A DNA stretch of 64,000 nt, taken from NCBI RefSeq assembly GCF_030489605.1, contig NZ_JAUKFY010000004.1, positions 248,001-312,000 on the forward strand. Direction: 5' to 3'. The translations under genes were made by a program, and so were the position numbers. Source of the stretch: Brevibacillus laterosporus. GTDB lineage: Bacteria > Bacillota > Bacilli > Brevibacillales > Brevibacillaceae. The notes beneath the pieces were generated by a model that was not told the origin of the DNA, searched no databases, and saw only the letters and a list, made by a program, of their open reading frames with translations. Within the stretch, counting starts at the first letter, position 1. Each line of letters begins with the position of its first letter. This document shows, piece after piece, positions 36,895 through 46,735 of this stretch.

Positions 36895-39800
36895 TAATTT
36901 GTGAATCTATCGACCTAGAAGCATCCTCCCTCACCCATTTTTGATTAATCGTGCGGATGAGATCTTGTAGGGATCGCTCCTCATCGAAAGGCACAGCTAC
37001 CTTGACCCGATGATAACGCCTTTTAGCAAAGTAGCCTTGACCTGATGGCAGCATTTTACTATAGGCAGCATGAGGGTAATGACTAGCTTCAGTCGATGGG
37101 ATTTTCAAGAAAGCCAAGTCATTGGCATCAATACTGCCAAATAAAAAGCCTGTTTGCATATTTTTAATCTCGGATAGCCAATCGTTGCTACTATACGGAA
37201 AATCAGACGGCACCCCAGAGATAATGACATACAGCTCGCGGCTTCTGCCTTGTCGAACCAACTGAGTCAATTGATCCTTGATTTGATAATCTGTGATCTG
37301 CTTGAAAAATAAATCTGCATCATCAATTACCAGCAGAAGAGCTGGCTCCTTATTATTTTGCCCCTCTGCTCTATCTGATTGGATGGATTCAACCTGATTG
37401 AACAATTCCTCCCTGTACATCTGTGAAGAGGTCGATTGCTCTGTGTACAATTGATTTTTTAGCTGATCACCATGAGTGTGACGCATTTTTATTTTCGCAC
37501 TTAGAGTAGTAAGCAATTCTGTAAGCTCGCTCTCTCTGGTGGCCATTCCCTTTACGTGTGGCAAGTGTTCTAGAGACAGTAAGGATAGGGAACTGGATTG
37601 GAAATCGATACAGTAAATTTCAAGTTCTTGTGGAGACACTCGATCGCATAGAGAGAGTACCCATGTCAGTAAAAAGGAGGTTTTTCCCCCTTCCATCGGA
37701 CTCCCTACCACAAAATACGGGCCTTCTTTTAAATCTACTTCAAACAAAGTTAAATCATCTACATATATACCTACAGGAGCTTTAAATGTATCTGAAGGTG
37801 AGGATATCGAAATATCCGATATAGTAGAGAGAGAGGTTTTATTAGGAATAACAGGGTTGATAGCTAATAGCTCCTCCAAGAAAACAACTTCCGGCAGTGG
37901 CAACATTTCTTTTGGACGTTCCCCATTCCAAGCAAGGCTCATCTGCTCCATTACATTGCGCAGTCGAACCGAGCGCTGCAGATCGTCTTCGCCTGCTATC
38001 GGTAAAGCAGTCTGAAACTCGAGTGGAGGCATTTGTCCTCTCACTAGCCCTCTTCCTTCTGGTAAATGGACGGGGGGTCTTGTAGGACGCCCCACTGCAA
38101 AATAATAGTCGCTTGGAGCAGATAGCTCAAAGGCAATTCCCAGAGAAAAGTTACCTCGTATTCTCTCCAAAAGATCAGTAATACGGTTAGCAGTCACTAC
38201 GAAAGAAAGACCTACGCTTCCCCCTTCTCTTAATAGCTGCTCAAGCTGATCATTTTCATAGGAGTACTGATTTCGGAAGTTTAGATAGCCATCTATGCAC
38301 ACGACGATTCTAGGTACGGTCTTCCCCGTAGACATTTGGTACGCTCGGAGTGTTGTCACACCGCTATTTGCAAGTAGCTCTCGGCGTCTGCCTAACTCCT
38401 CAAGCAGATAACGAAATAAACGCTTGATTTTATCTGTTTCATCATCCAAAATGACGGAGCCAACATGAGGCAAGCACGAAAAGTCCCGCAACGTTCGCCC
38501 AAAATCCAGCAAATAAAAATGAAGGTGTTCTGGGGAATAACGAGTAGCCAGAGATAATAGTAGTGTCTGCAAAAATGTAGTCTTTCCTGTTCCCGGCATC
38601 CCATAGATAGGTAAATGCCCTTCCTCTAGTGATAGTAGTAATGGCTCCTGTCGCTGCTGTGCCAAATCGTCTACTAAGCCTACAATGGCAGAAAGACCTG
38701 GAGCATTTGCTCCCCATTCCTTACCGTTCCAGCCGTATGTACGCTCTGAAATATCCTCTAAAGCAAGCTGTTTGGGCAAAGGAGGAAGCCACGGACCAGG
38801 TAATCGGCTGACCCCTTCTTTCTCTGCTATGCCTGCCAGATATTCCATTAAGACTTGAAGCTGCTTCTTCTGTTTTCTCGTTTGATCTATGTGTAGATTT
38901 TCATTTATCTGACATTGCGTACGTTTTCCACTTAATGAAACCTCATAAATCTCCGGCTCGTTTTGGTTTTGTTTCTGATCACTTAGATATGGTGCGCCAC
39001 TCCAGGCAAACTGGACCAAATCAAATTCCTCATTGCTCCCCACCTGTAAGTAGCCACGCCCAGGCGTTGTAATCCATGCTGCATCCGGTATCTTTAGCAT
39101 TTCCCGGCTATCCGCATCATCTTGAACTCTAAGACAAATACGAAAACGGGCATTACTCCAAATCTTATCATCTACGACACCGCCAGGCTTTTGCGTAGCT
39201 AGGATTACATGCACTCCTAACGTCCTACCAATGGTTGCAATTGATATTAGTTCATTCATAAACTCCGGTTGCTCTTTTTTTAGTTGAGCAAACTCATCAA
39301 TAATAATAACCAAATGAGGTAGGGGATGAGTCATCCTCCATGCCGTTTCATAATACTCATCAATGTGCTGAAGATCTCCCGCTTCATTCAAAATTTTTTG
39401 CCGACGGATTAACTCAGCTCGTAACGAAACCATCGCTCTTTCTACGAGCTGTTCATCCAGATTGGTGATGGAACCGACCAAATGCGGTAAATTTCTAAAC
39501 GTGTTAGACATTCCCCCGCCTTTATAGTCAATCAATAAAAAAGTCATCTCATGAGGATGATAATGAACGGCTAATGAGGCAACAATGGATTGAATAGCCT
39601 CGCTTTTGCCTGAACCTGTCGTGCCAGCCATTAATCCATGCGGTCCATGTCCACGCCGTTCTATTTTGTCATGTATATTCAGCAGAACTTTTTTTCCACC
39701 TGTTCGCACTCCCACTGGAACTGGCAAGGATTGAGGAAACCGATTCGCCCGCCAGAGGGTAGCTGCATCCAAATCTTCTATTTTTTTAATACCCAAAAGC

Positions 39801-41095
39801 TCAAATAATGATAGTCGCTGAGGAATTTCTGCTGATGTAGAGCGCTTGACCTTTACACCTGCCATCATTCGCGCAGCATGCTCCACTTTATCTAATGGGA
39901 GGTCATCTACAGTACATGCAATCTCTCCCTCTCCTAGACCAGTCACATCCCCTGTCACAGTTTCCTTACAAACACCGCGATTTCCCTGTATTTCCACAAT
40001 CAATTGACACTGCATAGGCAACGAATCTTTCCTATCTGCCAGTAAAATCGTACATGCCCCGATTGCTTCAGCCTCTTTTAAAAGTAAGGGCAAAATAGGC
40101 TCGTCCTCAATTAGATGGGGAGCTGACAGAATAAACACCCAGCAGGGTAGCTCTGCCTCTTTACGAAAATCAGTAGCCCTCGTCATTTTCCGCCGGTTTA
40201 GCTGACTGTACAAAACATCGAGAAGTTGGTGAGCGCTTCCTTTTTCCTGAGCAACAAATCGCATGGTCTGTTCATCATCCCAAGTATGCGGCAGCCAGCG
40301 TAACCATTTCCATTGCTCTTCTTCCCACTCTGGATAAAAGGCAGCGATTTTCACCTCATCTGGAGAGTGATGTGTTGCCATCTGCAATACCATCACCCTG
40401 ATAGCATTTAGAATAGCCTCCTGCTCACCGACCACGCCTATGACTTTCGATTGATACAGGGGTAGTAAAATAGGAACCGACTCAACTCTTTCAAAGGCTT
40501 GAGCCAACGCTTGGGCTTCCGCAATCAAAGGCTCTGTCTCATAGCCCTCCTGTTTGGGCGCTATAATCTGATAGGTAGCTGGCAGCGTTCCTAGCCCCAA
40601 ACGCAACTGTAAAAAATCCTCATCACGTGCAGAACGCTCCCACAGTGAACTGCTTCTCTTCTCTATCCGCTGTATACACTCCCAAACAGACGGGTTCATT
40701 TCGTGCATAATGGTTTGCTGTTCCGTTTGTAGCTCTTTTAATTCTTGTCTGTGTTTCTCTAATTGCTCTTGGTACTGAATGGTTCGTGTTTCTGCCTGTC
40801 TGCGGTAATTTCTCTTGTTATACAGATAGGTAAACACCGGAACCGTATATGAAATAATCATGGTGCTCATAAAAATCATTTGAAACACGAAAAAATTCTT
40901 GTTTCCCGTACTCATTCTTGATCCCATATATAAATAAGCAAAAAGCGAAATCCCCGTGATGATAATGGGGATTATGATAGAAATGATGGAGAAAGCGGGT
41001 GGCTGGGGAACAAGAGCAGGTCGATGGATTTCTACTGTTTGCTTGGGTAATGTACGCTTTAAGCGCGGTGATCGCTGAAAATAATCATAGGCCAT
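36881..41095 (-). CDS. Type VII secretion ATPase (EssC/EccC-like, FtsK/SpoIIIE family)
   Basis: The ATG at 41095 follows GGGGAGGGGGAGC and gives 1404 residues; a GTG 42 bases earlier would overlap the EsaB gene more. There are two N-terminal membrane helices (about 34-56 and 70-92), a coiled region, then three ATPase modules. Walker A motifs are GTTGSGKS (491-498, with Walker B IIIDE near 597-601), GMPGTGKT (832-839) and a third, altered GSPMEGGKT (1131-1139). This is the central motor of ESX-type secretion: it selects and drives export of WXG100 substrates. The third site is less regular. It is the last gene of the vWA-PP2C-unknown-EsaB-EssC block. EsaA, EssA and EssB were not found in the window. 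Confidence 0.9.
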   Translation of the reverse strand: MAYDYFQRSPRLKRTLPKQTVEIHRPALVPQPPAFSIISIIIPIIITGISLFAYLYMGSRMSTGNKNFFVFQMIFMSTMIISYTVPVFTYLYNKRNYRRQAETRTIQYQEQLEKHRQELKELQTEQQTIMHEMNPSVWECIQRIEKRSSSLWERSARDEDFLQLRLGLGTLPATYQIIAPKQEGYETEPLIAEAQALAQAFERVESVPILLPLYQSKVIGVVGEQEAILNAIRVMVLQMATHHSPDEVKIAAFYPEWEEEQWKWLRWLPHTWDDEQTMRFVAQEKGSAHQLLDVLYSQLNRRKMTRATDFRKEAELPCWVFILSAPHLIEDEPILPLLLKEAEAIGACTILLADRKDSLPMQCQLIVEIQGNRGVCKETVTGDVTGLGEGEIACTVDDLPLDKVEHAARMMAGVKVKRSTSAEIPQRLSLFELLGIKKIEDLDAATLWRANRFPQSLPVPVGVRTGGKKVLLNIHDKIERRGHGPHGLMAGTTGSGKSEAIQSIVASLAVHYHPHEMTFLLIDYKGGGMSNTFRNLPHLVGSITNLDEQLVERAMVSLRAELIRRQKILNEAGDLQHIDEYYETAWRMTHPLPHLVIIIDEFAQLKKEQPEFMNELISIATIGRTLGVHVILATQKPGGVVDDKIWSNARFRICLRVQDDADSREMLKIPDAAWITTPGRGYLQVGSNEEFDLVQFAWSGAPYLSDQKQNQNEPEIYEVSLSGKRTQCQINENLHIDQTRKQKKQLQVLMEYLAGIAEKEGVSRLPGPWLPPLPKQLALEDISERTYGWNGKEWGANAPGLSAIVGLVDDLAQQRQEPLLLSLEEGHLPIYGMPGTGKTTFLQTLLLSLATRYSPEHLHFYLLDFGRTLRDFSCLPHVGSVILDDETDKIKRLFRYLLEELGRRRELLANSGVTTLRAYQMSTGKTVPRIVVCIDGYLNFRNQYSYENDQLEQLLREGGSVGLSFVVTANRITDLLERIRGNFSLGIAFELSAPSDYYFAVGRPTRPPVHLPEGRGLVRGQMPPLEFQTALPIAGEDDLQRSVRLRNVMEQMSLAWNGERPKEMLPLPEVVFLEELLAINPVIPNKTSLSTISDISISSPSDTFKAPVGIYVDDLTLFEVDLKEGPYFVVGSPMEGGKTSFLLTWVLSLCDRVSPQELEIYCIDFQSSSLSLLSLEHLPHVKGMATRESELTELLTTLSAKIKMRHTHGDQLKNQLYTEQSTSSQMYREELFNQVESIQSDRAEGQNNKEPALLLVIDDADLFFKQITDYQIKDQLTQLVRQGRSRELYVIISGVPSDFPYSSNDWLSEIKNMQTGFLFGSIDANDLAFLKIPSTEASHYPHAAYSKMLPSGQGYFAKRRYHRVKVAVPFDEERSLQDLIRTINQKWVREDASRSIDSQIKIYR

Positions 41096-41121
41096 TCCTG
41101 CTCCCCCTCCCCTGTATTTGT

Positions 41122-41535
41122 TTATAAGGTTTTCCACACATACCCTTTTAGCTCGCTCTTGTTTTTGTCTTTTTTCTCATTTGCTGTAGGTACATGGCCA
41201 GCTTCAGATAATGGTTGTTGATATAAAGAGCGCCAACCTTCAATGGTTTGGCCCTCTCCACCAGTAGAAAAGCTACGCTGTACTCTTAAATATGCCCCGG
41301 ACTTGACACCTAACTCAAACAAGGTGGACTCCGACGAAAGGATTTTCCATTCATGTTCCCCCACTTTCATTTCAAGCAGATATCTTGCATCAGTCCCCTC
41401 ATGAGGATCACCGGCTTTTATCATGCGAGAGACCTTTTCGGCAATCAGTTGGCAGGGAAAATGAGTCGGTAATTCAAAGTCCAGCCACTTACTTTTATCA
41501 GCATTTGTTACAATTGTCACAATGATTTTATCCAT
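41122..41535 (-). CDS. YukD/EsaB-like ubiquitin-fold protein
   Basis: The first ~90 of 137 residues match YukD/EsaB: MDKIIVTIVTNADKSKWLDFELP, SRMIKAGDP, STLFELGVKSGAYLRVQ. The rest is a polar tail not seen in the short EsaB. EsaB proteins are small ubiquitin-like partners of type VII machines. It overlaps the EssC gene. The ribosome site is GGTGGAG. Confidence 0.85.
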   Translation of the reverse strand: MDKIIVTIVTNADKSKWLDFELPTHFPCQLIAEKVSRMIKAGDPHEGTDARYLLEMKVGEHEWKILSSESTLFELGVKSGAYLRVQRSFSTGGEGQTIEGWRSLYQQPLSEAGHVPTANEKKDKNKSELKGYVWKTL

Positions 41536-41549
41536 TTCTCCACCATTTT

Positions 41550-42365
41550 TTAGATCGTCTGAGCGACCAGCTTTTCTAAAATGATTTCCTGCAAAACCTC
41601 ATCCATTTCCATATGAGAGCTCGAAGAAATACAGACCCAATCCTCTCGTTCCTTCACAAATAAACGAATCAGCCAATTGGCAATACTGGAGGTCAGAAAC
41701 GTCATGCCATTTAAGCTCCATTCATTTTGATGCCATGACATTGTAATTAGTTGTCCCTCGCACCATTGAGCTTTCAAGGACTGAGCAAAAGCCTCTGCTG
41801 CATCCTGATGACACTGATATTCCATTAAGGTGGCACAAAGCTCGTCAATAGAGGCTGTTTCTACCATTCCTCTAATCTGTTGAAAAATGGCATTTGGTAA
41901 TTCAATAGAGGGAACTACTACTTTTTCCTCAGCGTTTTTTCTGATTCGGTTACACATTGTTTTACTCGCTTCCAAGGGTTCACCTAAGGCACGTAGCTCA
42001 TAAACATTTTTACCGCCTAATGCTGCTATTTTCTCAACTACAACTTCTCGGTCAAAATGAAAATACCCCTCATACGCTTCTCTATGTTTATCAGTGTAAC
42101 GAAAGTAACAGCACGTTGTGGCATGTCCGCACGGAGCTACAAGGGAATTTACCATCTCATCTATGTACAAGCCTGTCTCATCCTCAAAAATATACCCTTT
42201 GTGTAATAGCTCTGTCTTTATTAGGTCCCATTCCTCTTGCAAGTCCTCTGTTAGATACCCAGCATAAGGCTCTGCTATACCTAGTACTTGATCAGCACCA
42301 GTTAGGCATGCTAAAAAGTATAGCTGTTTATCCGTGATTGAAATAGTTTCAATCGGATTTTTCAT
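41550..42365 (-). CDS. Hypothetical protein of the secretion locus
   Basis: I do not recognise this 271-residue protein. It has an N-terminal segment (TDKQLYFLACLTGADQVLG, then TELLHKGYIFEDETGLYID) that could be a helix-turn-helix or a substrate-binding fold. A Cys/His-rich turn APCGHATTCCYF comes next, and later helices. It sits between PP2C and EsaB with 14-27 base gaps, so it is co-translated with the machine. A chaperone or adaptor role like EspG is a guess from context. The start has an AAGGAGG site. Confidence 0.7.
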   Translation of the reverse strand: MKNPIETISITDKQLYFLACLTGADQVLGIAEPYAGYLTEDLQEEWDLIKTELLHKGYIFEDETGLYIDEMVNSLVAPCGHATTCCYFRYTDKHREAYEGYFHFDREVVVEKIAALGGKNVYELRALGEPLEASKTMCNRIRKNAEEKVVVPSIELPNAIFQQIRGMVETASIDELCATLMEYQCHQDAAEAFAQSLKAQWCEGQLITMSWHQNEWSLNGMTFLTSSIANWLIRLFVKEREDWVCISSSSHMEMDEVLQEIILEKLVAQTI

Positions 42366-42392
42366 ACTAGCCTCCTTACAATGCTATTGATT

Positions 42393-43277
42393 TTATCGCG
42401 TAAGCCAAGCGAACCACTCTCTTTTGTGTCCCGCCTTATCGTATGGGATAAACGAGTCTGTCTGATTCCAGCTAACATCCATTAACGCTATATCATCACT
42501 AAGCGGACTGTTACCCGCTTGAAGAATCATGGACTGTAGCTCGTTGTCTGTCGGGAGCGGATAGCATTTATCTAATGTGGCTAAGCCATCTGTATAGGCT
42601 ATCATTCGTGTAAAGCGATGTTGTCCAGTTAAACTGGATTGAAATAAATGAGGCTTTCCTCCCACAGGTCCATGTAACGTTGACCAGCGCTCTTGTGTAT
42701 TAAATGTTCCTTGTAAGCATTCCGTTATTTCAAGCTCTTGGCTAAATAAGCGTAACCGTAAATCCCCCTGCCAAGCGAATAGGATTCTTCCATTAGGAAA
42801 GGAATGCGAGGGTAGATCAATGCGTCCGCAAATGTACATGGCTTCACTTCCATGTGTCCGCTTCGATTCTAATACATCACGTAGCAAGCCTGTAATACTT
42901 GAAGGTATCGGATGATTGACTATGATTCTACTAGTTACAGTGGTTAACGATTGTAGATGTATATCCAACTGTTGTAGGAGGAACTCCTCCCGCTCCTCTT
43001 TCTCAAAGAGACCGGAAGCAAGCCAATCCAGTAGCCCGTCCCCTAGCATTTTGGCCGCAAGCTCCCCACAGTAAGAGAGAGATACGCCATCACACAATGC
43101 AAATAAAAAAGAGTGCTCGTTTCTGGCAAACGTTAGATAATCCTGCCCCTTCTCCTGAGCATGTTGCGTTTCCGAAGCCCGGGCGTACGCATATCTCCAG
43201 ACAAATTGTTCCACTTCTCTTGTTACAGACTGCTCGGTGTGTTGATGTATGTTTTTATAACGATAGGCTTGTTTCAC
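42393..43277 (-). CDS. PP2C-type protein phosphatase
   Basis: The 294-residue protein shows the PP2C pattern with FLFALCDGVSLSYCGELAAKMLG (metal Asp63-Gly64) and a C-terminal SDDIALMDVSW. PP2C phosphatases remove phosphate from Ser/Thr. It uses a GTG start after AGGTG. It stands next to a vWA protein and in the same locus as the kinase, the triad typical of TerY-P-like modules. Likely it reverses phosphorylation by that kinase (inference). Confidence 0.85.
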   Translation of the reverse strand: MKQAYRYKNIHQHTEQSVTREVEQFVWRYAYARASETQHAQEKGQDYLTFARNEHSFLFALCDGVSLSYCGELAAKMLGDGLLDWLASGLFEKEEREEFLLQQLDIHLQSLTTVTSRIIVNHPIPSSITGLLRDVLESKRTHGSEAMYICGRIDLPSHSFPNGRILFAWQGDLRLRLFSQELEITECLQGTFNTQERWSTLHGPVGGKPHLFQSSLTGQHRFTRMIAYTDGLATLDKCYPLPTDNELQSMILQAGNSPLSDDIALMDVSWNQTDSFIPYDKAGHKREWFAWLTR

Positions 43278-43293
43278 ATTGCATCACCTGTCT

Positions 43294-44046
43294 TTAACGG
43301 ACGGGGGTTGCTGCCGACATTTGAAACCCTAAAGACACCAATTCTGGACTGGTAGCCGGAAACATAAGCAAGGCACCCTTTTTTAATTGATACATAGACT
43401 CACTCATCATCTCACGATAGCTCTCCGGTAAGACAGAGGACATCGAACGCAGCCTGTTGGCATGTTCATCTCTTAAAATTGTATCTGGCATGATTCCGTC
43501 CCAGCGCTTCACATCGACAATCTCTTGATCGTGCACCTCTTCGGAAATAAAAATATTTTCAACTAGCACATGTCCATCAGGAACAGCCATTTGCATAATT
43601 CGTTTGACAATGGGCTCCGGATCTTCACCAGTTGCAGCTCCATCGGTCATATGGCAGATTAATGGGGCCGGAGAATCTTGTAGAAACGGGAGCTCCTCTA
43701 GCAATAATTTCTCAACTTGTTTAAATGCTTTGGCCATATCTGTCAATCTACGCGGACTTATTTCGGGCAGCTTCCCCAAACGGGCTACCTCATCTATGCC
43801 TCGAATTCCATCCAATAAATCATATACTTCATCGCTGTAGGCTAACATTGCGATGCGATAACGTGGGGACATCCGAGTTCCCTTTGTAGAACGAAAAATC
43901 ATCTGGCGAATGGCAGCAGATAATGCTTCCATCACTACATCAATCCTGCGTTTATCTCCCATAGGCAGACACATGGAACCACTCACATCAATCAGGTAAA
44001 TGATAAGAGCAGGGGTTCGATGTGTCGCTGGCAACTCATAGCTCAT
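43294..44046 (-). CDS. vWA-domain protein (TerY-like)
   Basis: The 250-residue protein is one von Willebrand A domain with a full metal-binding MIDAS: DVSGS (20-24), then further residues and MTDGAATGEDPEP. Length and the PP2C neighbour are like TerY of tellurite-resistance phosphorylation triads. vWA domains give metal-dependent protein binding. It is the first gene of the block that ends in EssC. The start has an AAGGAGAG site. Confidence 0.87.
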   Translation of the reverse strand: MSYELPATHRTPALIIYLIDVSGSMCLPMGDKRRIDVVMEALSAAIRQMIFRSTKGTRMSPRYRIAMLAYSDEVYDLLDGIRGIDEVARLGKLPEISPRRLTDMAKAFKQVEKLLLEELPFLQDSPAPLICHMTDGAATGEDPEPIVKRIMQMAVPDGHVLVENIFISEEVHDQEIVDVKRWDGIMPDTILRDEHANRLRSMSSVLPESYREMMSESMYQLKKGALLMFPATSPELVSLGFQMSAATPVR

Positions 44047-44320
44047 AATCGACTCTCCTTATGCTCCTGTTGTAGAGAACCACGGCAAGCTTGATTCGAG
44101 CCTCCGTGGTATCATGCGGGATTTGAAGGGCCTCATCTGTTTCCTTCTTTCAACGCTTCCCTAGGAGATTCCCCCCTTTGATCATTTACTTACACTACTT
44201 TCCTACCGGCTCTGATTGCTACTACAGGACAAAAAAGTATTCGCTCAGCTGATATGCCTGCGTAACCTTCCAGGTGTAAAAATCAAAAAACTGGCCGTCC
44301 TTCCTAGTAGAACAATCGCT

Positions 44321-44881
44321 TTAGGACCGCGGAATTTTTTCACTTACTTTAACCAAACCAGATACAGAAGGCTGAACCTGATCATCTTCATTTGTATCCA
44401 CGCTATAACCATCATGTATAGAAGCATCAAGAAATTGTATATTTTCACGGACAAATTGAAAACGTGCCATTGGCAGCTCTTCCGTGGTGCCCAATGTAGC
44501 TAAATGACGTTGCATATCCTGCTGAGGAAAAAAGCGTGATGAGTTTAATCCCAGTACAGCTCCCTGCTCTCTTAATTGATGACGAACCTGCTCTATTGTC
44601 ATTGTTAATCGCTCTGCACTTTCTCTGTCAACTTGTTGAAAGCGCTCCGCAGATTCAACGAGACGCTTAGCTAAATCATTGGAGTGTGCTTGCAGCTGCT
44701 CCATTAGAGCCCGGACAGCACGCCAATTATCCTCTAGCTGTGAGTGTTGCCTTACTTCCCAGCTAAGACTTTCCATTGCATGATGCAAACGTCCTTCTAT
44801 TTCGTTCCACTCCTGTGCAGCTCGGTTGTATTCGTGACCCAATTCTTGCAACAGATGCGGATGTACCAGTATTCGCGACAT
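44321..44881 (-). CDS. Extended WXG100-like protein
   Basis: The 186-residue protein starts MSRILVHPHL, like the short WXG100 at 36.5 kb. Residues 1-95 form the two-helix hairpin, with W41-E-V where the short one has W-D-G, and F81-x-x-x-D85 (FQQVD) like the secretion signal. A 90-residue C-terminal tail follows (GAVLGLNSSRFFPQQ... to DEDDQ-like acid stretch). No toxin domain is visible in the tail. The ribosome site is AGGGGA. About 270 bases, with a weak hairpin, separate it from the vWA gene. Confidence 0.75.
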   Translation of the reverse strand: MSRILVHPHLLQELGHEYNRAAQEWNEIEGRLHHAMESLSWEVRQHSQLEDNWRAVRALMEQLQAHSNDLAKRLVESAERFQQVDRESAERLTMTIEQVRHQLREQGAVLGLNSSRFFPQQDMQRHLATLGTTEELPMARFQFVRENIQFLDASIHDGYSVDTNEDDQVQPSVSGLVKVSEKIPRS

Positions 44882-45236
44882 CTCTAATCCCCTCTGATTT
44901 ACTCATACTCGTTTTAACAGGTAGTACGGAATTTCATTACTCGTGACCTTGGAAATGAATCATGATGCTTACTTAACAAGTTTTTTGGAACAAATTCAGG
45001 GAGTTTCCCTATCTTTTTAGATTTACAGAACCAGGAACTTCATACTAGAGTAATTGGTCCTGTTTTTTTCGCTGCGTATAGGTAGATAGATACAAAAAAA
45101 GTCTTTTTCACTGAAAAAGACTCACTGTCATTTTTTGTCTATTCCTGACATGATTGATAAATACGTCAAGAGTTTGTAGTTGCAGCATGGATGTTTTTAT
45201 CCTCTCCACGCAACGTGACTACTACCATGATGAGAA
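44882..45236. other. 355-bp intergenic region
   Basis: Divergence zone between the secretion locus and the antiporter gene, holding the antiporter terminator and a weak hairpin (CAGGA/TCCTG near 45025-45060) with TTTTTTT after it. No gene is seen. Confidence 0.5.
45094..45122 (-). terminator. Terminator of the antiporter gene
   Basis: The stem GTCTTTTT/AAAAAGAC (45101-45108, 45114-45121) is followed on the minus strand by TTTTTTTG. Confidence 0.75.
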
Positions 45237-46544
45237 TTACAGAGTAAAGGAAGCTATCAGTCCAAATAAAAACAAGGGTATATTATAATGAAGAAATGTA
45301 GGCACGCATGTATCCCAGATATGATGATGTTGCCCATCTGCATTCAATCCTGAGGTAGGCCCTAGGGTGCTGTCAGAAGCTGGAGATCCTGCATCCCCCA
45401 AAGCTCCAGCTGTGCCAATTAACGCTGCTGTCGCAAGTACAGAGAATCCCAGTCCAGCACAAAGCGGTACAAATATAGCAGCAATAATTGGGACCGTACC
45501 AAATGAAGAACCGATTCCTATGGTGATCACTAAGCCGATCAATAGCATAATCACACTAGCTAAAAACCGATTTTGACCAAAATACTCCACTCCGGATGCT
45601 ACCAGCTGCTGAACAGCTCCAGTCTCTTTCAACACAGTAGCATAGCCGGATGCAAGGAGGATAACAAAGGCGATAAATCCCATCATAGCAACACCGCGCT
45701 GCACCACCTCGTCCCCCAAATTCCACGGCACCACTCGAAAAATAAATAAACAAACAATTCCTGTAAGTGAACCGATAATAAGTGATTTCGTCAATAATTG
45801 CACGGTTAACGCTAAGAGAATAGCTACAAGGGTGAACGCATGACGTTTTGTAAAACGCAATTCTTGCTTCTCGTGATCCTGGTCGGTATCCGCAGCGTTT
45901 ATTTGGTACGTTCTCGGTTTACGATAGCTAATAAATAGTGCCACCAATAACCCAACAATCATACCAATCCCTGGAATAATCATCGCTTTTGGAAAATCGG
46001 TTACTGCTATTGACATACCAGCCTTTCCCATCTCAGATACAACTATCTGATGATAGATCAAGCCAAAGCCCGCTGGAAGCATAATATAGGGTGCTTGCAG
46101 GCCAAATGTTAACGCACAAGCTACAGCACGACGATCAATTTGCATTTTAGTAAACAAGGTCAACAAGGGTGGGATTAGAATGGGTATAAAGGCAATATGC
46201 ACGGGTACTGCATTTTGAGACAAACAGGCTGCTGTAGCAATGGACATCAGTAAAATACCACGTTTTCCACGCAATACCACCAATAATTTTTTTACTAATA
46301 AGGCTGTAATATCAGACTTGGCGATCATCACAGCAAACATCCCAAGTAAAATATAACTGAGCGCTGTTTCTAGCTGTCCACTCATCCCCTGCACCATCAT
46401 CTGAATAGTGTCAGTTAATGAACCACCGGCAACCAGTCCTGCTGTTACGGAAGCGGCGATCAAGCCAAAAATGACATTTAATCGCAACAGCGACAGTATA
46501 ACAATCACAATCACCGAAAGTATAACTCCATTAAATAATAGCAT
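45237..46544 (-). CDS. Na+/H+ antiporter-family membrane protein (YuiF-like)
   Basis: The ATG at 46544 follows AGGTGAACG; the frame also runs to 46553 with a GTG. The 435-residue polytopic protein has about ten membrane helices. It resembles YuiF and related ion-antiporter or organic acid transporters (LSQNAVPVHIAFIPILIPPLL, GDAGSPASDSTLGPTSGLNADGQ). Ion or substrate cannot be read from motifs alone. It is alone on its strand. Confidence 0.8.
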   Translation of the reverse strand: MLLFNGVILSVIVIVILSLLRLNVIFGLIAASVTAGLVAGGSLTDTIQMMVQGMSGQLETALSYILLGMFAVMIAKSDITALLVKKLLVVLRGKRGILLMSIATAACLSQNAVPVHIAFIPILIPPLLTLFTKMQIDRRAVACALTFGLQAPYIMLPAGFGLIYHQIVVSEMGKAGMSIAVTDFPKAMIIPGIGMIVGLLVALFISYRKPRTYQINAADTDQDHEKQELRFTKRHAFTLVAILLALTVQLLTKSLIIGSLTGIVCLFIFRVVPWNLGDEVVQRGVAMMGFIAFVILLASGYATVLKETGAVQQLVASGVEYFGQNRFLASVIMLLIGLVITIGIGSSFGTVPIIAAIFVPLCAGLGFSVLATAALIGTAGALGDAGSPASDSTLGPTSGLNADGQHHHIWDTCVPTFLHYNIPLFLFGLIASFTL

Positions 46545-46735
46545 AACGTTCACCTGCGCTTTAGTATATTAGCTAACTAAAGTTATAACATAGTAAAGTG
46601 TTTGTGACAAGCGCTTTTGTAGCTCGAAATACAGCCCATATCCTCCCCTGAATTATTCCAGGGCCTAAAGTAAACTGCGGAACTTTTTTACAATGATCAA
46701 AACTAACAGGATCAATTATTGAATTGTATTGTTTA

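Noticed and set aside
44321-44881. Long WXG-like protein as an LXG toxin
   Set aside because: The tail is only about 90 residues and shows no nuclease, NADase or other toxin motif; no immunity gene beside it.
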